A DNA stretch of 64,000 nt from Streptomyces sp. NBC_01446 (GTDB lineage Bacteria > Actinomycetota > Actinomycetes > Streptomycetales > Streptomycetaceae), in NCBI RefSeq assembly GCF_026340095.1, contig NZ_JAPEPO010000001.1, positions 2,108,001 to 2,172,000 on the forward strand, given 5' to 3'. The notes beneath the pieces were generated by a model. The model did no database searches, had not been told where the DNA came from, and was given only the letters and a program-made list of their open reading frames with translations. A program made the position numbers and the translations under genes. This document shows positions 8,752-17,668 of the stretch, in pieces; position 1 is the first letter of the stretch, and the number at the start of each line of letters is the position of its first letter.

Positions 8752-9660
8752 TCAGACCGGCAGGCCCGGCGCCCATTCCGGCAGCGGCTCGGTCCGCCGC
8801 AACCACTGGTCCGCCGGAGCGCCACCCGGGCCGGCAGCGACCACTCCGCCCACGATCGCGCACGTCGTGTCCATGTCGCCGCCGACCTGCGCCGTGTCCC
8901 AGAACGCGCGCTCGAAGTCGCCGAGCCCGCGCGCCGCCGACCAGAGGGCGAACGGCACGGTGTCATGGGCCGTGGTGCGCCGGCCGCAGCCGAGGACCGC
9001 GGCCACCGTCCCCGCGTCGCCGTAGTCGAGCATGTCCCTGGCCCGCCGGAGCCCCGCGCCCACCGCACTGCGCGGCACGAGCGCGATCACGCCGTCGAGG
9101 AGCGCCTGCGGCGTCGGCGGTCCTGCCGGATCGGCCACGATCGCGGCGGCTGCGGCCACGGCCATGGCCCCGACCACCGCCTCGCGATGCTGATGCGTCG
9201 GGTAGGCGGAGATCTCGGCCTGATGCGTCGCCTGCTCCGGATCGTCCGCGTACCAGGCGCCGAGCGGGGCGATCCGCATCGCCGCACCGTTGCCCCAGGA
9301 GCCCTGGCCCTTGAAGAGCGCGGAGGACAGAGCGCGCCAGTCGCCGCCCTCGCGGATCTGCCGAAGCAGCCGGTTCACCGCGGGGCCGTAGCCCCGGTCG
9401 AAGTCGTGGTGCTCCGCGAAGGACCGGGCGAGCACGTCCTGCTCGATCCGGTTCTCGGCGGCCAGGACCGCCACCACGGAGCACGCCATTTCGGTGTCGT
9501 CGGTCCACTGCCAGACGCCATCGGGCAGTTCGCGGCGCTGGAGCAGCGGATAGGTGGCGGGCACGAAGAACTGGGAGCCCAGCGCATCCCCCACCGCCAG
9601 GCCGCGCAGGCTGGACAGGGCGCGGCCAAGCCGCACATGAGGAGAGGAATCAGCGGTCAT
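8752..9660 (-). CDS. ADP-ribosylglycohydrolase family protein
   Basis: 302 residues, with the family's metal- and substrate-binding motifs: GLAVGDALGSQF near residue 20, WQWTDDTEMA near 50, GNGAAMRIAPLG near 125 and VGGDMDTTCAIVGGV near 265. It should hydrolyse ADP-ribose from proteins or small molecules in the cytoplasm with two magnesium ions. It ends convergently with the exporter and lies 12 bases after the phosphatase gene stop-to-start, likely sharing its transcript. Confidence 0.9.
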   Translation of the reverse strand: MTADSSPHVRLGRALSSLRGLAVGDALGSQFFVPATYPLLQRRELPDGVWQWTDDTEMACSVVAVLAAENRIEQDVLARSFAEHHDFDRGYGPAVNRLLRQIREGGDWRALSSALFKGQGSWGNGAAMRIAPLGAWYADDPEQATHQAEISAYPTHQHREAVVGAMAVAAAAAIVADPAGPPTPQALLDGVIALVPRSAVGAGLRRARDMLDYGDAGTVAAVLGCGRRTTAHDTVPFALWSAARGLGDFERAFWDTAQVGGDMDTTCAIVGGVVAAGPGGAPADQWLRRTEPLPEWAPGLPV

Positions 9661-9672
9661 CGCCCTGCCACT

Positions 9673-10332
9673 CTAACCGGTGACTCCGTACGGCTCGGGA
9701 TCACGCCATCGTTCGAACGGCCGGTCCAAGGTGTATTTGCCGTCCTCCCCGAGAACGAGTGCCCGCGTCTCACCGTTCCCGGGATTCGACAGACATTCGA
9801 AGTCGGCGACGGTCCAGTGGAACCAGCGCATGCAGAACAGCCGCATGGTGAGGCCATGGGTGACGAGGAGGACGTTCGACGGGTGGTCGTGCGCCTCGAA
9901 GCTCCGGTACAGGCTCTCCAGAAAAGCACCCACACGGTCGTACACGTCGGCCCCGGACTCGCCTTGGGCGAAGCGGTAGAAGAAGTGGCCGTAGGCGTCG
10001 CGGTACGCCTTTTGAAGACGCACGTCGTCCCGGTCCTGCCAGTTTCCCCAGTCCTGCTCCCGCAGCCGAGGTTCCTCGCGCACCCGTACGAGTTCGGGGT
10101 CGAGCCGGAAGGCGCGGAACGTCTGGTGCGTGCGGCGGTAGGGCGACACGTACACGCTCACCCGCTCACGCCCGAAGAGCTCGCGCAGGTACTCCCCTGT
10201 CTCGTCCGCCTGCCGGTGCCCCGTCTCCGTGAGGGCCAGGGCGTGGTCGGGCTCGCGTTCGTAGACGGTGTCGTCGGCGTTGCCCTCCGACTCGCCGTGC
10301 CTGACAAGGACAATGCGCCGCGGTCGTGCCAT
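9673..10332 (-). CDS. histidine phosphatase family (phosphoglycerate mutase-like)
   Basis: 219 residues. The catalytic RHG motif is in IVLVRHGESEGN (residues 7 to 18), and the second histidine is in VLLVTHGLTMRLF. Cytoplasmic; substrate unknown. A close relative of many uncharacterised actinobacterial broad-specificity phosphatases. Located immediately upstream of the ADP-ribosylglycohydrolase gene. Confidence 0.9.
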   Translation of the reverse strand: MARPRRIVLVRHGESEGNADDTVYEREPDHALALTETGHRQADETGEYLRELFGRERVSVYVSPYRRTHQTFRAFRLDPELVRVREEPRLREQDWGNWQDRDDVRLQKAYRDAYGHFFYRFAQGESGADVYDRVGAFLESLYRSFEAHDHPSNVLLVTHGLTMRLFCMRWFHWTVADFECLSNPGNGETRALVLGEDGKYTLDRPFERWRDPEPYGVTG

Positions 10333-10435
10333 GCGGAAACCCTAGATCGGAAGGACCCGGTTCGAGCACCCGTACGGGCTCCATCCGGCGTATCTCATCT
10401 CACACCGCGCGGCCCCGGTGCGTGGGCGATCCGGC

Positions 10436-11041
10436 TCACACCGTCCAGGAAGGTTCCAGCTGAACGATGTCTCCCGTGATCCCGGCGATGTCGGTCTCCG
10501 TCTGGGCGCGGGTCGAGAGCCGCTCCACGCGTTCGGCCTGGTACTTGCCGTGCTCGGCCACGGAGTGCCACATCGAAAGGATCAGGAACTCGTTGCCCGG
10601 CGCCTCACCGAACAGTCCGCGCACCATCCCCGGGGAGCCGGCCATCGCGGGGTTCCAGACCTTCTCCTGCATGAGCGCGAAGTGCTCCCCTCGGTCCGCG
10701 TGCACCCGGCAGTGCGCCAGGCGCACCGTGTCCGCGTCCGTGAAATGCGGCTCGAAGCCCGTCTTCACGTCGAACCGGTGGTCGAAGAGCTTCACTTGGA
10801 TGTCTTTGTAGGTGCCCGACTGGGCGGCGGCGAGCCGGTCGTGCGAGCGCGCCATGAAGGAGTCGTAGAAGGCGCGGCTCTCCCAGAAACCGAGGACATG
10901 GGCCACCCCCGGCCGATTTCTGCTCCAGCCCCCGCCCTGTCCCCGGAACCCCGGCTCCCCCAGAAGCCCCGCCCACTTTCGCTGCCCCCGCTCGAACCCG
11001 CGTCGGTCGGTCACGGTGCAACGAATCCACTTGACCAGCAC
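10436..11041 (-). CDS. YdbC/DUF4937-like protein with two ferredoxin-like domains
   Basis: 201 residues from a GTG at 11041. Two halves of about 100 residues each look like the dimeric alpha-beta barrel fold: first WIRCTVTDRRGFERGQRKWA with VLGFWESRAFYDSFM, then RVHADRGEHFALMQEKVW with LILSMWHSVAEHGKYQ. The fold is shared with antibiotic-biosynthesis monooxygenases, but no function is established for this family. The ribosome-binding site is weak. It follows the NAT gene by 33 bases. Confidence 0.75.
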   Translation of the reverse strand: MLVKWIRCTVTDRRGFERGQRKWAGLLGEPGFRGQGGGWSRNRPGVAHVLGFWESRAFYDSFMARSHDRLAAAQSGTYKDIQVKLFDHRFDVKTGFEPHFTDADTVRLAHCRVHADRGEHFALMQEKVWNPAMAGSPGMVRGLFGEAPGNEFLILSMWHSVAEHGKYQAERVERLSTRAQTETDIAGITGDIVQLEPSWTV

Positions 11042-11074
11042 CGCGCCATCGTACGGCCCACGACGTGGGTTCGG

Positions 11075-11899
11075 TCACGCTCCGGCGCCGTGCATCCAGA
11101 TCAGTCGTGCAGCGTCCTCGTCACTCAGTTCGATCCCGAACTCATGGGCGAGCAGGTCGATCAACTCGCCTTCCTGTACGTCCCGTTCGTCCCGAGTACC
11201 GTCAGGAAACTCGACCGACATTCGCATGTCGATGAGTGAGCGCTGGGTGTCGACGGCGGCACGCTGGACTATGGGGCGGTGGATGAAGGCGGACCGCGGA
11301 TGCGTCGACGTGTAGTGGTTCATCACCACGTAGTCGACGGGATGGCGCTCCTCCAGGGTGAAGGCGTAGATCTCCTCCCAGCCGCCCGGGCGCAGGCTCC
11401 TCAGGACCAGAACGCCGCTGTCCTCCGGCGCGAGGCCGAAGGTCCACGGCCCCTGGCGCACCTCGATCCCGGCCCTCAGGGGGATCGGTTCCCGCAGCCC
11501 CTGGGCGCCGAAGCCCACGTCGCACAGCCACTCCTGGCCGTCCTCCACGGTGACGCGGGTCAGCATGTGGGTGACGGCTCGAATCGCCGTGGCGCCCACC
11601 CGGACGCGCGCCCCAAGTCCCTTCACGGAGTAGCCGATTCGCTCCAGGGCCGCCGCGAAGAGCAGGTTCTGCTCGTAGCAGTAGCCACCGCGGCGCTGCC
11701 GCACGAGCTTCGCCTGGAGGGCGGCGAGATCCAGGTCCACCGGCCGCCCGAGCATGATCTCCAGGTTCTCGAAGGGGAGCGACGCGATATGCGCCCGGTG
11801 CAGCGCGCGCAGCGTCTCCAGGTCCGGTTTCACGTCTCCTGTGCAGCCGATTCGCGCCAAGTAGGCGTCGAGATCCAGCTCTTCCCCGTTCCAGTTCAT
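11075..11899 (-). CDS. arylamine N-acetyltransferase
   Basis: Transfers acetyl from acetyl-CoA to arylamines or hydrazines. The Cys-His-Asp triad is visible: RGGYCYEQN (Cys), AVTHMLTRV (His) and LCDVGFG (Asp). The ATG at 11899 gives 274 residues, typical for NATs; an in-frame ATG at 11938 would add 13 residues. Neither start has a clear ribosome-binding site. It may be cotranscribed with the downstream YdbC-like gene. Confidence 0.9.
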   Translation of the reverse strand: MNWNGEELDLDAYLARIGCTGDVKPDLETLRALHRAHIASLPFENLEIMLGRPVDLDLAALQAKLVRQRRGGYCYEQNLLFAAALERIGYSVKGLGARVRVGATAIRAVTHMLTRVTVEDGQEWLCDVGFGAQGLREPIPLRAGIEVRQGPWTFGLAPEDSGVLVLRSLRPGGWEEIYAFTLEERHPVDYVVMNHYTSTHPRSAFIHRPIVQRAAVDTQRSLIDMRMSVEFPDGTRDERDVQEGELIDLLAHEFGIELSDEDAARLIWMHGAGA

Positions 11900-11999
11900 G
11901 GTCACAATCGTAGGACGTAGCGTGTCCGTAGCAGTCATGAACAGTCATGAGCAGTCAGCCATCGACAGCCGTAACCAGCAGCCGAGGAGGGGGAGTTCG

Positions 12000-12527
12000 G
12001 TGAGCAGCTTCAAGAAGGGGCTCAAGAAGGTCGAGGTCGCGCTGAAATGGGACCCGAGCCCGATCGGCGCGCCGCCCCATGATCTCGACATCATCGCGGC
12101 GACCTACACAGACGACGACCCGGGCGGGCCGCCGGCCTACATCGTGCACTTCGACAGCCGCTCCCCCGACGGGACCATCACCCTCAACCGCGACAGCACG
12201 ACCGGCCAGGGCTTCGGGTTCGACGAAGTCATGACACTGGAGCTGGAGCGCCTGTCGCCCTCCTACGCGCGCGTGGTCGTCGGTATCGCCATACAACAGG
12301 GGGAGCGGGCAACGGTGTTCGGAGCGGTGGCGAACACGGCGGTGCGGATCCGCGAGGGGTACACCGACCTCGCGCAGAACGACTTCTCCGAAGTGGCCGA
12401 TTCCACGGCGGCCGTGATCGCCGAGTTCGCGAGGGACGACTCCGGGGAGTGGGCCTTCCGCGAGGTCCTCCAGGGCTTCGACAGCGACCCGACCTCGTTC
12501 GCCGCCGCGATGGGCCGCGCACACTGA
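12000..12527 (+). CDS. TerD-family protein
   Basis: 175 residues. The GTG start at 12000 is chosen because GAGGAGGGGGAG ends five bases upstream. Typical family features are VALKWDPSP near the N-terminus and two acidic calcium-binding stretches (DLDIIAATYTDDD and RDSTTGQGFGFDEVM). TerD proteins are linked to tellurite resistance and stress response, and in Streptomyces to differentiation; the exact role here is unknown. Divergent from the NAT gene. Confidence 0.9.
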   Translation: MSSFKKGLKKVEVALKWDPSPIGAPPHDLDIIAATYTDDDPGGPPAYIVHFDSRSPDGTITLNRDSTTGQGFGFDEVMTLELERLSPSYARVVVGIAIQQGERATVFGAVANTAVRIREGYTDLAQNDFSEVADSTAAVIAEFARDDSGEWAFREVLQGFDSDPTSFAAAMGRAH

Positions 12528-12548
12528 GCAGCCCGGAACGCGGAACGG

Positions 12549-12586
12549 GTGAGGGGCGGCGGGCCTGGTGGCCCGCCGCCCCTCAC
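12549..12586. terminator. bidirectional terminator between terD-like gene and nrdJ
   Basis: A perfect 17-base inverted repeat (GTGAGGGGCGGCGGGCC with its complement) closes a 4-base loop between two convergent genes. It is 22 bases after the TerD stop and 18 bases after the nrdJ stop. Confidence 0.85.
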
Positions 12587-12603
12587 CTCACTGCGTCAGC
12601 GGA

Positions 12604-15504
12604 TCAGCTGCAACCGCTGGTCGAGCCGCAGCCCTCGCAGATGTAGCAGGAGCCGGCACGCTGCATCTTCGTACCGCAGGAGAAGCAGAGCGGAGCGTCC
12701 GCCTGGATGCCCAGCTGCATCTCCACGAGCTCGGCGCTGGTGTGCGCCTGCTGCGGAGCCGGCGCCACGGCCTCGGCCTTGGGGGCCTCGACGACGGCCT
12801 TCAGGGACTCGGTCTGCCGCGGGGCGGACTGGGCCAGACCCTCGACGTCGACCTCGACATCGTCGATGGACGGCTCGTACGAGCCCGTCTCCAGGTGACG
12901 CTGACGCTCCTCGGCCGAGTGGATGCCGAGCGCGGAGCGCGTCTCGAAGGGCAGGAAGTCGAGCGCCAGGCGGCGGAAGATGTAGTCGACGATCGACTGC
13001 GCCATCCGCACGTCCGGGTCGTCCGTCATGCCGGCCGGCTCGAAGCGCATGTTCGTGAACTTCGAGACGTACGTCTCCAGCGGGACGCCGTACTGCAGGC
13101 CTACGGAGACGGCGATCGAGAAGGCGTCCATCATGCCGGCGAGGGTGGAGCCCTGCTTCGACATCTTCAGGAAGACCTCGCCGAGACCGTCGTCCGGGTA
13201 GGAGTTGGCGGTCATGTAGCCCTCGGCGCCACCGACGGTGAAGGAAGTGGTGATCCCCGGGCGGCCCTTGGGCAGACGCTTGCGGACCGGACGGTACTCG
13301 ACGACCTTCTCGACCGCGGTACGGATGGTCTCCTCGGCCTTGGCGGTGACCGCCTCCTTCTCCTTCTCCTTGGTCTTGGCGGAGAGGGGCTGGCCGACCT
13401 TGCAGTTGTCGCGGTAGATGGCGAGCGCCTTGACGCCCATCTTCCACGCCTCGAAGTAGACCTCTTCGACGTCCTCGACCGAGGCGGTCTCGGGCAGGTT
13501 GACCGTCTTGGACAGCGCGCCGGAGATCCAGGGCTGGATGGCGGCCATCATGCGGACGTGGCCCATCGCGGAGATGGAACGCTCGCCCATCGCGCAGTCG
13601 AAGACCTCGTAGTGCTCGGTCTTCAGGCCGGGGGCGTCGATCACGTTGCCGTTGTCGGCGATGTGGGCGACGATCGCCTCGATCTGCTCCTCCTGGTAAC
13701 CCAGGCGGCGCAGGGCCTGCGGGACGGTGCCGTTGACGATCTGCATCGAGCCGCCGCCGACCAGCTTCTTGAACTTGACCAGGGCGAGGTCGGGCTCGAG
13801 GCCGGTGGTGTCGCAGGACATCGCGAGACCGATAGTGCCGGTCGGGGCGATGACCGAGGCCTGCGCGTTGCGGAAACCGTTCTTCTCGCCGAGGCGGACG
13901 ACGTCCTGCCAGGCCTCCGTGGCGGCGGCCCAGATCGGCGAGTCCAGGTCGTCCATGCGGACGGCCTTGGTGTTCGCGTCGGCGTGCTGCTTCATGACGC
14001 GCTGGTGCGGCTCGGCGTTACGGGCGTAGCCGTCGTACGGGCCGACGACCGCGGCGAGCTCGGCGGAACGCTTGTACGAGGTACCGGTCATCAGCGACGT
14101 GATGGAACCGGCCAGGGCGCGGCCGCCCTCGGAGTCGTACGCGTGGCCCGTGGCCATCAGCAGGGCGCCGAGGTTGGCGTAGCCGATGCCCAGCTGGCGG
14201 AAGGCGCGGGTGTTCTCGCCGATCTTCTGCGTCGGGAAGTCCGCGAAGCAGATCGAGATGTCCATCGCGGTGATGACCAGCTCGACGACCTTGGAGAAGC
14301 GCTCGACGTCGAAGGACTGGTGGCCCTTGCCGTCGTCCTTCAGGAACTTCATCAGGTTCAGCGACGCGAGGTTGCAGGACGTGTTGTCCAGGTGCATGTA
14401 CTCGCTGCACGGGTTCGAGCCGTTGATCCGGCCGGACTCCGGGCAGGTGTGCCACTGGTTGATGGTGTCGTCGTACTGGATGCCGGGGTCAGCACACGCC
14501 CACGCGGCCTCGGCCATCTTGCGGAAGAGCGACTTGGCGTCGACCTCCTCGATGACGTCACCGGTCATCCGGGCACGCAGACCGAACTTGCCGCCGGTCT
14601 CCACGGCCTTCATGAACTCGTCGTTCACGCGGACCGAGTTGTTGGCGTTCTGGTACTGGACGGACGTGATGTCGTCGCCGCCCAGGTCCATGTCGAAGCC
14701 CGCGTCACGCAGCGCGCGGATCTTCTCCTCTTCCTTCACCTTGGTCTCGATGAAGTTCTCGATGTCGGGGTGGTCGACGTCGAGGATGACCATCTTGGCC
14801 GCGCGGCGCGTGGCGCCACCCGACTTGATCGTTCCTGCGGAGGCGTCGGCACCGCGCATGAAGGAGACCGGACCCGAGGCGTTGCCGCCCGAGGACAGCA
14901 GTTCCTTGGACGAACGGATCCGCGAGAGGTTCAGGCCGGCGCCGGAGCCGCCCTTGAAGATCATGCCCTCTTCCTTGTACCAGTCGAGGATCGACTCCAT
15001 GGAGTCGTCGACGGCCAGGATGAAGCAGGCGGAGACCTGCTGGGGCTGCGGCGTACCGACGTTGAACCACACCGGCGAGTTGAAGCTGAAGATCTGGTGC
15101 AGGAGGGCATACGCCAGCTCGTGCTCGAAGATCTCGGCGTCGGCGGGCGAGGAGAAGTACTTGTAGTCCTCTCCGGCCTTCCGGTACGTCTTCACGATCC
15201 GGTCGATGAGCTGCCTGAGGCTCACCTCGCGCTGCGGGGTGCCGACCGCGCCGCGGAAGTACTTGCTGGTGACGATGTTGACCGCGTTCACCGACCAGAA
15301 GCCGGGGAACTCGACGCCACGCTGCTCGAAGTTGATCGAGCCGTCGCGCCAATTGGTCATGACGACGTCACGGCGCTCCCACTCCACCTCGTCGTACGGA
15401 TGCACGCCGGGAGTCGTGTGGATGCGCTCGATACGCAGCCCCTTGGTGGCCTTGGTTCCCTTGGCGCGGGAACCTCGTGCCGGGCCACTCGTCGTCTCTG
15501 TCAT
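12604..15504 (-). CDS. nrdJ: adenosylcobalamin-dependent (class II) ribonucleotide reductase
   Basis: Reduces ribonucleotides to deoxyribonucleotides independently of oxygen. 966 residues, normal for actinobacterial NrdJ. Visible features are the finger-loop region NPCSEYMHLDNTSCNLASLN with active-site residues, and the C-terminal cysteine-rich tail (CFSCGTKMQRAGSCYICEGC) that acts in re-reduction or zinc binding. It lies downstream of nrdR on the same strand with a gap of 136 bases, the usual nrdRJ pair, so NrdR should control it. I saw no cobalamin riboswitch upstream. Confidence 0.97.
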   Translation of the reverse strand: MTETTSGPARGSRAKGTKATKGLRIERIHTTPGVHPYDEVEWERRDVVMTNWRDGSINFEQRGVEFPGFWSVNAVNIVTSKYFRGAVGTPQREVSLRQLIDRIVKTYRKAGEDYKYFSSPADAEIFEHELAYALLHQIFSFNSPVWFNVGTPQPQQVSACFILAVDDSMESILDWYKEEGMIFKGGSGAGLNLSRIRSSKELLSSGGNASGPVSFMRGADASAGTIKSGGATRRAAKMVILDVDHPDIENFIETKVKEEEKIRALRDAGFDMDLGGDDITSVQYQNANNSVRVNDEFMKAVETGGKFGLRARMTGDVIEEVDAKSLFRKMAEAAWACADPGIQYDDTINQWHTCPESGRINGSNPCSEYMHLDNTSCNLASLNLMKFLKDDGKGHQSFDVERFSKVVELVITAMDISICFADFPTQKIGENTRAFRQLGIGYANLGALLMATGHAYDSEGGRALAGSITSLMTGTSYKRSAELAAVVGPYDGYARNAEPHQRVMKQHADANTKAVRMDDLDSPIWAAATEAWQDVVRLGEKNGFRNAQASVIAPTGTIGLAMSCDTTGLEPDLALVKFKKLVGGGSMQIVNGTVPQALRRLGYQEEQIEAIVAHIADNGNVIDAPGLKTEHYEVFDCAMGERSISAMGHVRMMAAIQPWISGALSKTVNLPETASVEDVEEVYFEAWKMGVKALAIYRDNCKVGQPLSAKTKEKEKEAVTAKAEETIRTAVEKVVEYRPVRKRLPKGRPGITTSFTVGGAEGYMTANSYPDDGLGEVFLKMSKQGSTLAGMMDAFSIAVSVGLQYGVPLETYVSKFTNMRFEPAGMTDDPDVRMAQSIVDYIFRRLALDFLPFETRSALGIHSAEERQRHLETGSYEPSIDDVEVDVEGLAQSAPRQTESLKAVVEAPKAEAVAPAPQQAHTSAELVEMQLGIQADAPLCFSCGTKMQRAGSCYICEGCGSTSGCS

Positions 15505-15640
15505 GCCGCCTCCCTATACCGGGCTAAAACGCCCCGAAGTGCCTCGATCTTCCCGTGGCACGGTGTGTGTCTTGTATTGCGGACGCCGCTCTTGCCGCCC
15601 GCAACAGGTCTGAATGGCTGCCGACCGACCCCTGGGCCGG

Positions 15641-16186
15641 TCAGTCGGCAGCGGTGGCGGGCACGGGGACTTCGACAGTCCCTCCGGGCCCGCAGTCACA
15701 TGGTTCGCGCTCTCCGCCCGCGTCGCCCCGGCTCGCACCGGGCAGCTGTTCCCTCAGCTCCGCGATGGCCGAGTCGAAGTCCTCCAGCGAATTGAACGCC
15801 CGGTACACGGACGCGAAGCGCAGGTAGGCGACGAGGTCGAGTTCCTGAAGCGGGCCGAGTATGGCCAGGCCCACGTCATGAGTGGTCAGCTCCGCGCTGC
15901 CGGTGGCACGCACCGCCTCTTCGACCCGCTGGCCGAGCTGGGCGAGGGCGTCCTCGGTGACGGGGCGACCCTGGCATGCCTTGCGGACGCCGTTGATCAC
16001 CTTCGTACGACTGAAGGGTTCGGTCACCCCGCTCCGCTTGACCACCATGAGCGAGCACGTCTCCACGGTCGTGAAACGACGGGAGCAGTCGGGGCACTGG
16101 CGGCGCCTGCGGATCGACGTGCCGTCGTCGGTGGTGCGACTGTCGACGACACGACTGTCGGGGTGCCTGCAGAAGGGGCAGTGCAT
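15641..16186 (-). CDS. nrdR: transcriptional repressor NrdR
   Basis: 181 residues from the ATG at 16186 ([16 protein letters not shown]). It has the N-terminal zinc ribbon (CPFC and CPDC) and an ATP-cone domain that senses ATP/dATP. It represses ribonucleotide reductase genes and its own operon. Two candidate NrdR boxes lie 111 to 155 bases upstream of the start. Confidence 0.97.
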   Translation of the reverse strand: MHCPFCRHPDSRVVDSRTTDDGTSIRRRRQCPDCSRRFTTVETCSLMVVKRSGVTEPFSRTKVINGVRKACQGRPVTEDALAQLGQRVEEAVRATGSAELTTHDVGLAILGPLQELDLVAYLRFASVYRAFNSLEDFDSAIAELREQLPGASRGDAGGEREPCDCGPGGTVEVPVPATAAD

Positions 16187-16296
16187 GGAACTCCAACCCT
16201 CCTTCACAGCACGACTCAATGGCCTCGGGAGGCCCTTCAGGCCCCTCGAAGCAGCCCCAAGCATAGGCGATGACGGAGACCTCGACGGACCGGGGA

Positions 16297-16341
16297 CCAC
16301 AACTTCTGGGCTGCTGATGCAATCCAACCACTAGATCTGGG
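16297..16341 (-). promoter_or_regulatory. pair of candidate NrdR boxes
   Basis: CCACAACTTCTGGG at 16297 to 16310 and CCACTAGATCTGGG at 16328 to 16341 match at 10 of 14 positions and start 31 bases apart. NrdR boxes occur as pairs separated by an integral number of helical turns, which 31 bases fits. They sit just upstream of nrdR, as expected for autoregulation of nrdRJ. Confidence 0.7.
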
Positions 16342-16621
16342 GTTTGGTCGCAAAATCGCCCCCACGCGTGTCGCTTTCACCTCGCGAACACCGGGGCGGG
16401 AGCGCGCCCATGACGGATGCGCACGGATCACGGGCGGCGGCACACGGAGAGGGGGCCGGTTCCGGGTTGACGGACCGCCGGATGGCACACTGGGAGCCCC
16501 ACAGAGTGGGTCACGGCCTCGGCGGTGAAGCGTACCGTAATGAACCGAATTGCCACTCTGGCGAAGCGCAAGGCATACACCCAGGCACATGATCACGACA
16601 AGCAATCTGCGATTTTTCACT

Positions 16622-16635
16622 CGAACGTGTGTTTG
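16622..16635 (+). promoter_or_regulatory. LexA (SOS) box
   Basis: CGAACGTGTGTTTG fits the actinobacterial SOS box (CGAAC, four bases, GTTYG). It lies 68 bases upstream of the lexA start, so lexA should be autoregulated. The nrdR-lexA gap (516 bases) otherwise shows only the NrdR boxes and slightly lower GC content. Confidence 0.8.
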
Positions 16636-16702
16636 GCGCAACCTTTCGAAAGCAACTACCGTTGGCTAGCTAGGGAGAACAACTCGAGAGGGGCCGACCG
16701 AC

Positions 16703-17488
16703 GTGACCACCACCGCAGACAGCGCCACCATCACTGCCCAGGACCGTTCCCAGGGCCGACTCGAGCCGGTGCATGCCATGAATGACGCATCCATGAGTGC
16801 GGAGGGGCCAAAGCCCGCGCGCTCCCTGCCGGGCCGACCTCCCGGAATCCGGGCGGACAGCTCGGGGCTCACGGACAGGCAGCGCCGTGTCATCGAGGTG
16901 ATCAGGGACTCCGTGCAGCGGCGCGGTTACCCACCGTCGATGCGGGAGATCGGCCAGGCGGTGGGCCTGTCGAGCACATCGTCGGTCGCGCACCAGCTGA
17001 TGGCCCTCGAGCGCAAGGGCTTCCTGCGCCGGGACCCGCACCGCCCCCGCGCCTACGAGGTCCGTGGCTCCGACCAGCCGAGCGCGCAGCCCACGGACAC
17101 CGCAGGCAAGCCGGCCGCGTCGTACGTCCCGCTCGTCGGCCGCATCGCCGCCGGTGGCCCGATCCTCGCGGAAGAGTCCGTCGAGGACGTGTTCCCCCTC
17201 CCCCGGCAGCTCGTCGGTGACGGCGAGCTGTTCGTCCTGAAGGTCGTCGGTGACTCGATGATCGAGGCCGCGATCTGTGACGGCGACTGGGTCACGGTCC
17301 GCCGCCAGCCTGTCGCGGAGAACGGCGACATCGTCGCCGCGATGCTCGAGGGCGAGGCCACCGTCAAGCGTTTCAAGCGCGAGGACGGCCATGTGTGGCT
17401 GCTGCCGCACAACTCCGCGTACCAGCCGATCCCCGGTGACGAGGCGACGATCCTCGGCAAGGTGGTGGCCGTTCTGCGGCGGGTGTGA
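16703..17488 (+). CDS. lexA: LexA repressor
   Basis: SOS repressor that cleaves itself with RecA. 261 residues from a GTG at 16703; ATGs at 16778 and 16793 are possible shorter starts, since the first 50 residues are poorly ordered. The winged helix-turn-helix ([20 protein letters not shown], then [12 protein letters not shown]) spans about 57 to 120. The self-cleavage site is AAGGP, the catalytic serine is in [10 protein letters not shown] and the lysine in ATVKRFKRE. Confidence 0.95.
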   Translation: MTTTADSATITAQDRSQGRLEPVHAMNDASMSAEGPKPARSLPGRPPGIRADSSGLTDRQRRVIEVIRDSVQRRGYPPSMREIGQAVGLSSTSSVAHQLMALERKGFLRRDPHRPRAYEVRGSDQPSAQPTDTAGKPAASYVPLVGRIAAGGPILAEESVEDVFPLPRQLVGDGELFVLKVVGDSMIEAAICDGDWVTVRRQPVAENGDIVAAMLEGEATVKRFKREDGHVWLLPHNSAYQPIPGDEATILGKVVAVLRRV

Positions 17489-17504
17489 CACCGCGCCCCT
17501 GACC

Positions 17505-17539
17505 GGGCCCCGGAACCAACTGCGCCGGTTCCGGGGCCC
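17505..17539. terminator. terminator after lexA
   Basis: GGGCCCCGGAACC at 17505 to 17517 pairs with GGTTCCGGGGCCC at 17527 to 17539 across a 9-base loop, 17 bases after the lexA stop. Confidence 0.8.
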
Positions 17540-17611
17540 TGCTGTGTCCTGGGCCTGCCGAGCGTCCTTTGCCCGCGGTTTCCTATGCATGGCGTTCGCG
17601 GAGCCAGATGT

Positions 17612-17647
17612 GTGGGCGGAGCTCCGGGTGTCCGGGGCTCCGCCCAC
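17612..17647 (-). terminator. terminator after DinG-like helicase gene
   Basis: GTGGGCGGAGC pairs with GCTCCGCCCAC (11 bases each) 22 bases beyond the helicase stop. With the lexA hairpin it separates two convergent genes. Confidence 0.7.
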
Positions 17648-17668
17648 GCGTCCGCACGGTCCGTGCGG

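Noticed and set aside
15505..15640. Cobalamin riboswitch upstream of nrdJ
   Set aside because: The gap is 136 bases, shows no B12-box-like sequence, and nrdJ is better explained by the nrdR operon.
12568..15795. 1075-codon open frame opposite nrdJ
   Set aside because: The composition is typical of antisense of a highly GC3-biased gene, and nrdJ on the other strand is certain.
16525..16785. Small frame between nrdR and lexA
   Set aside because: It runs into lexA in another frame, has no ribosome-binding site and no conserved-looking content.
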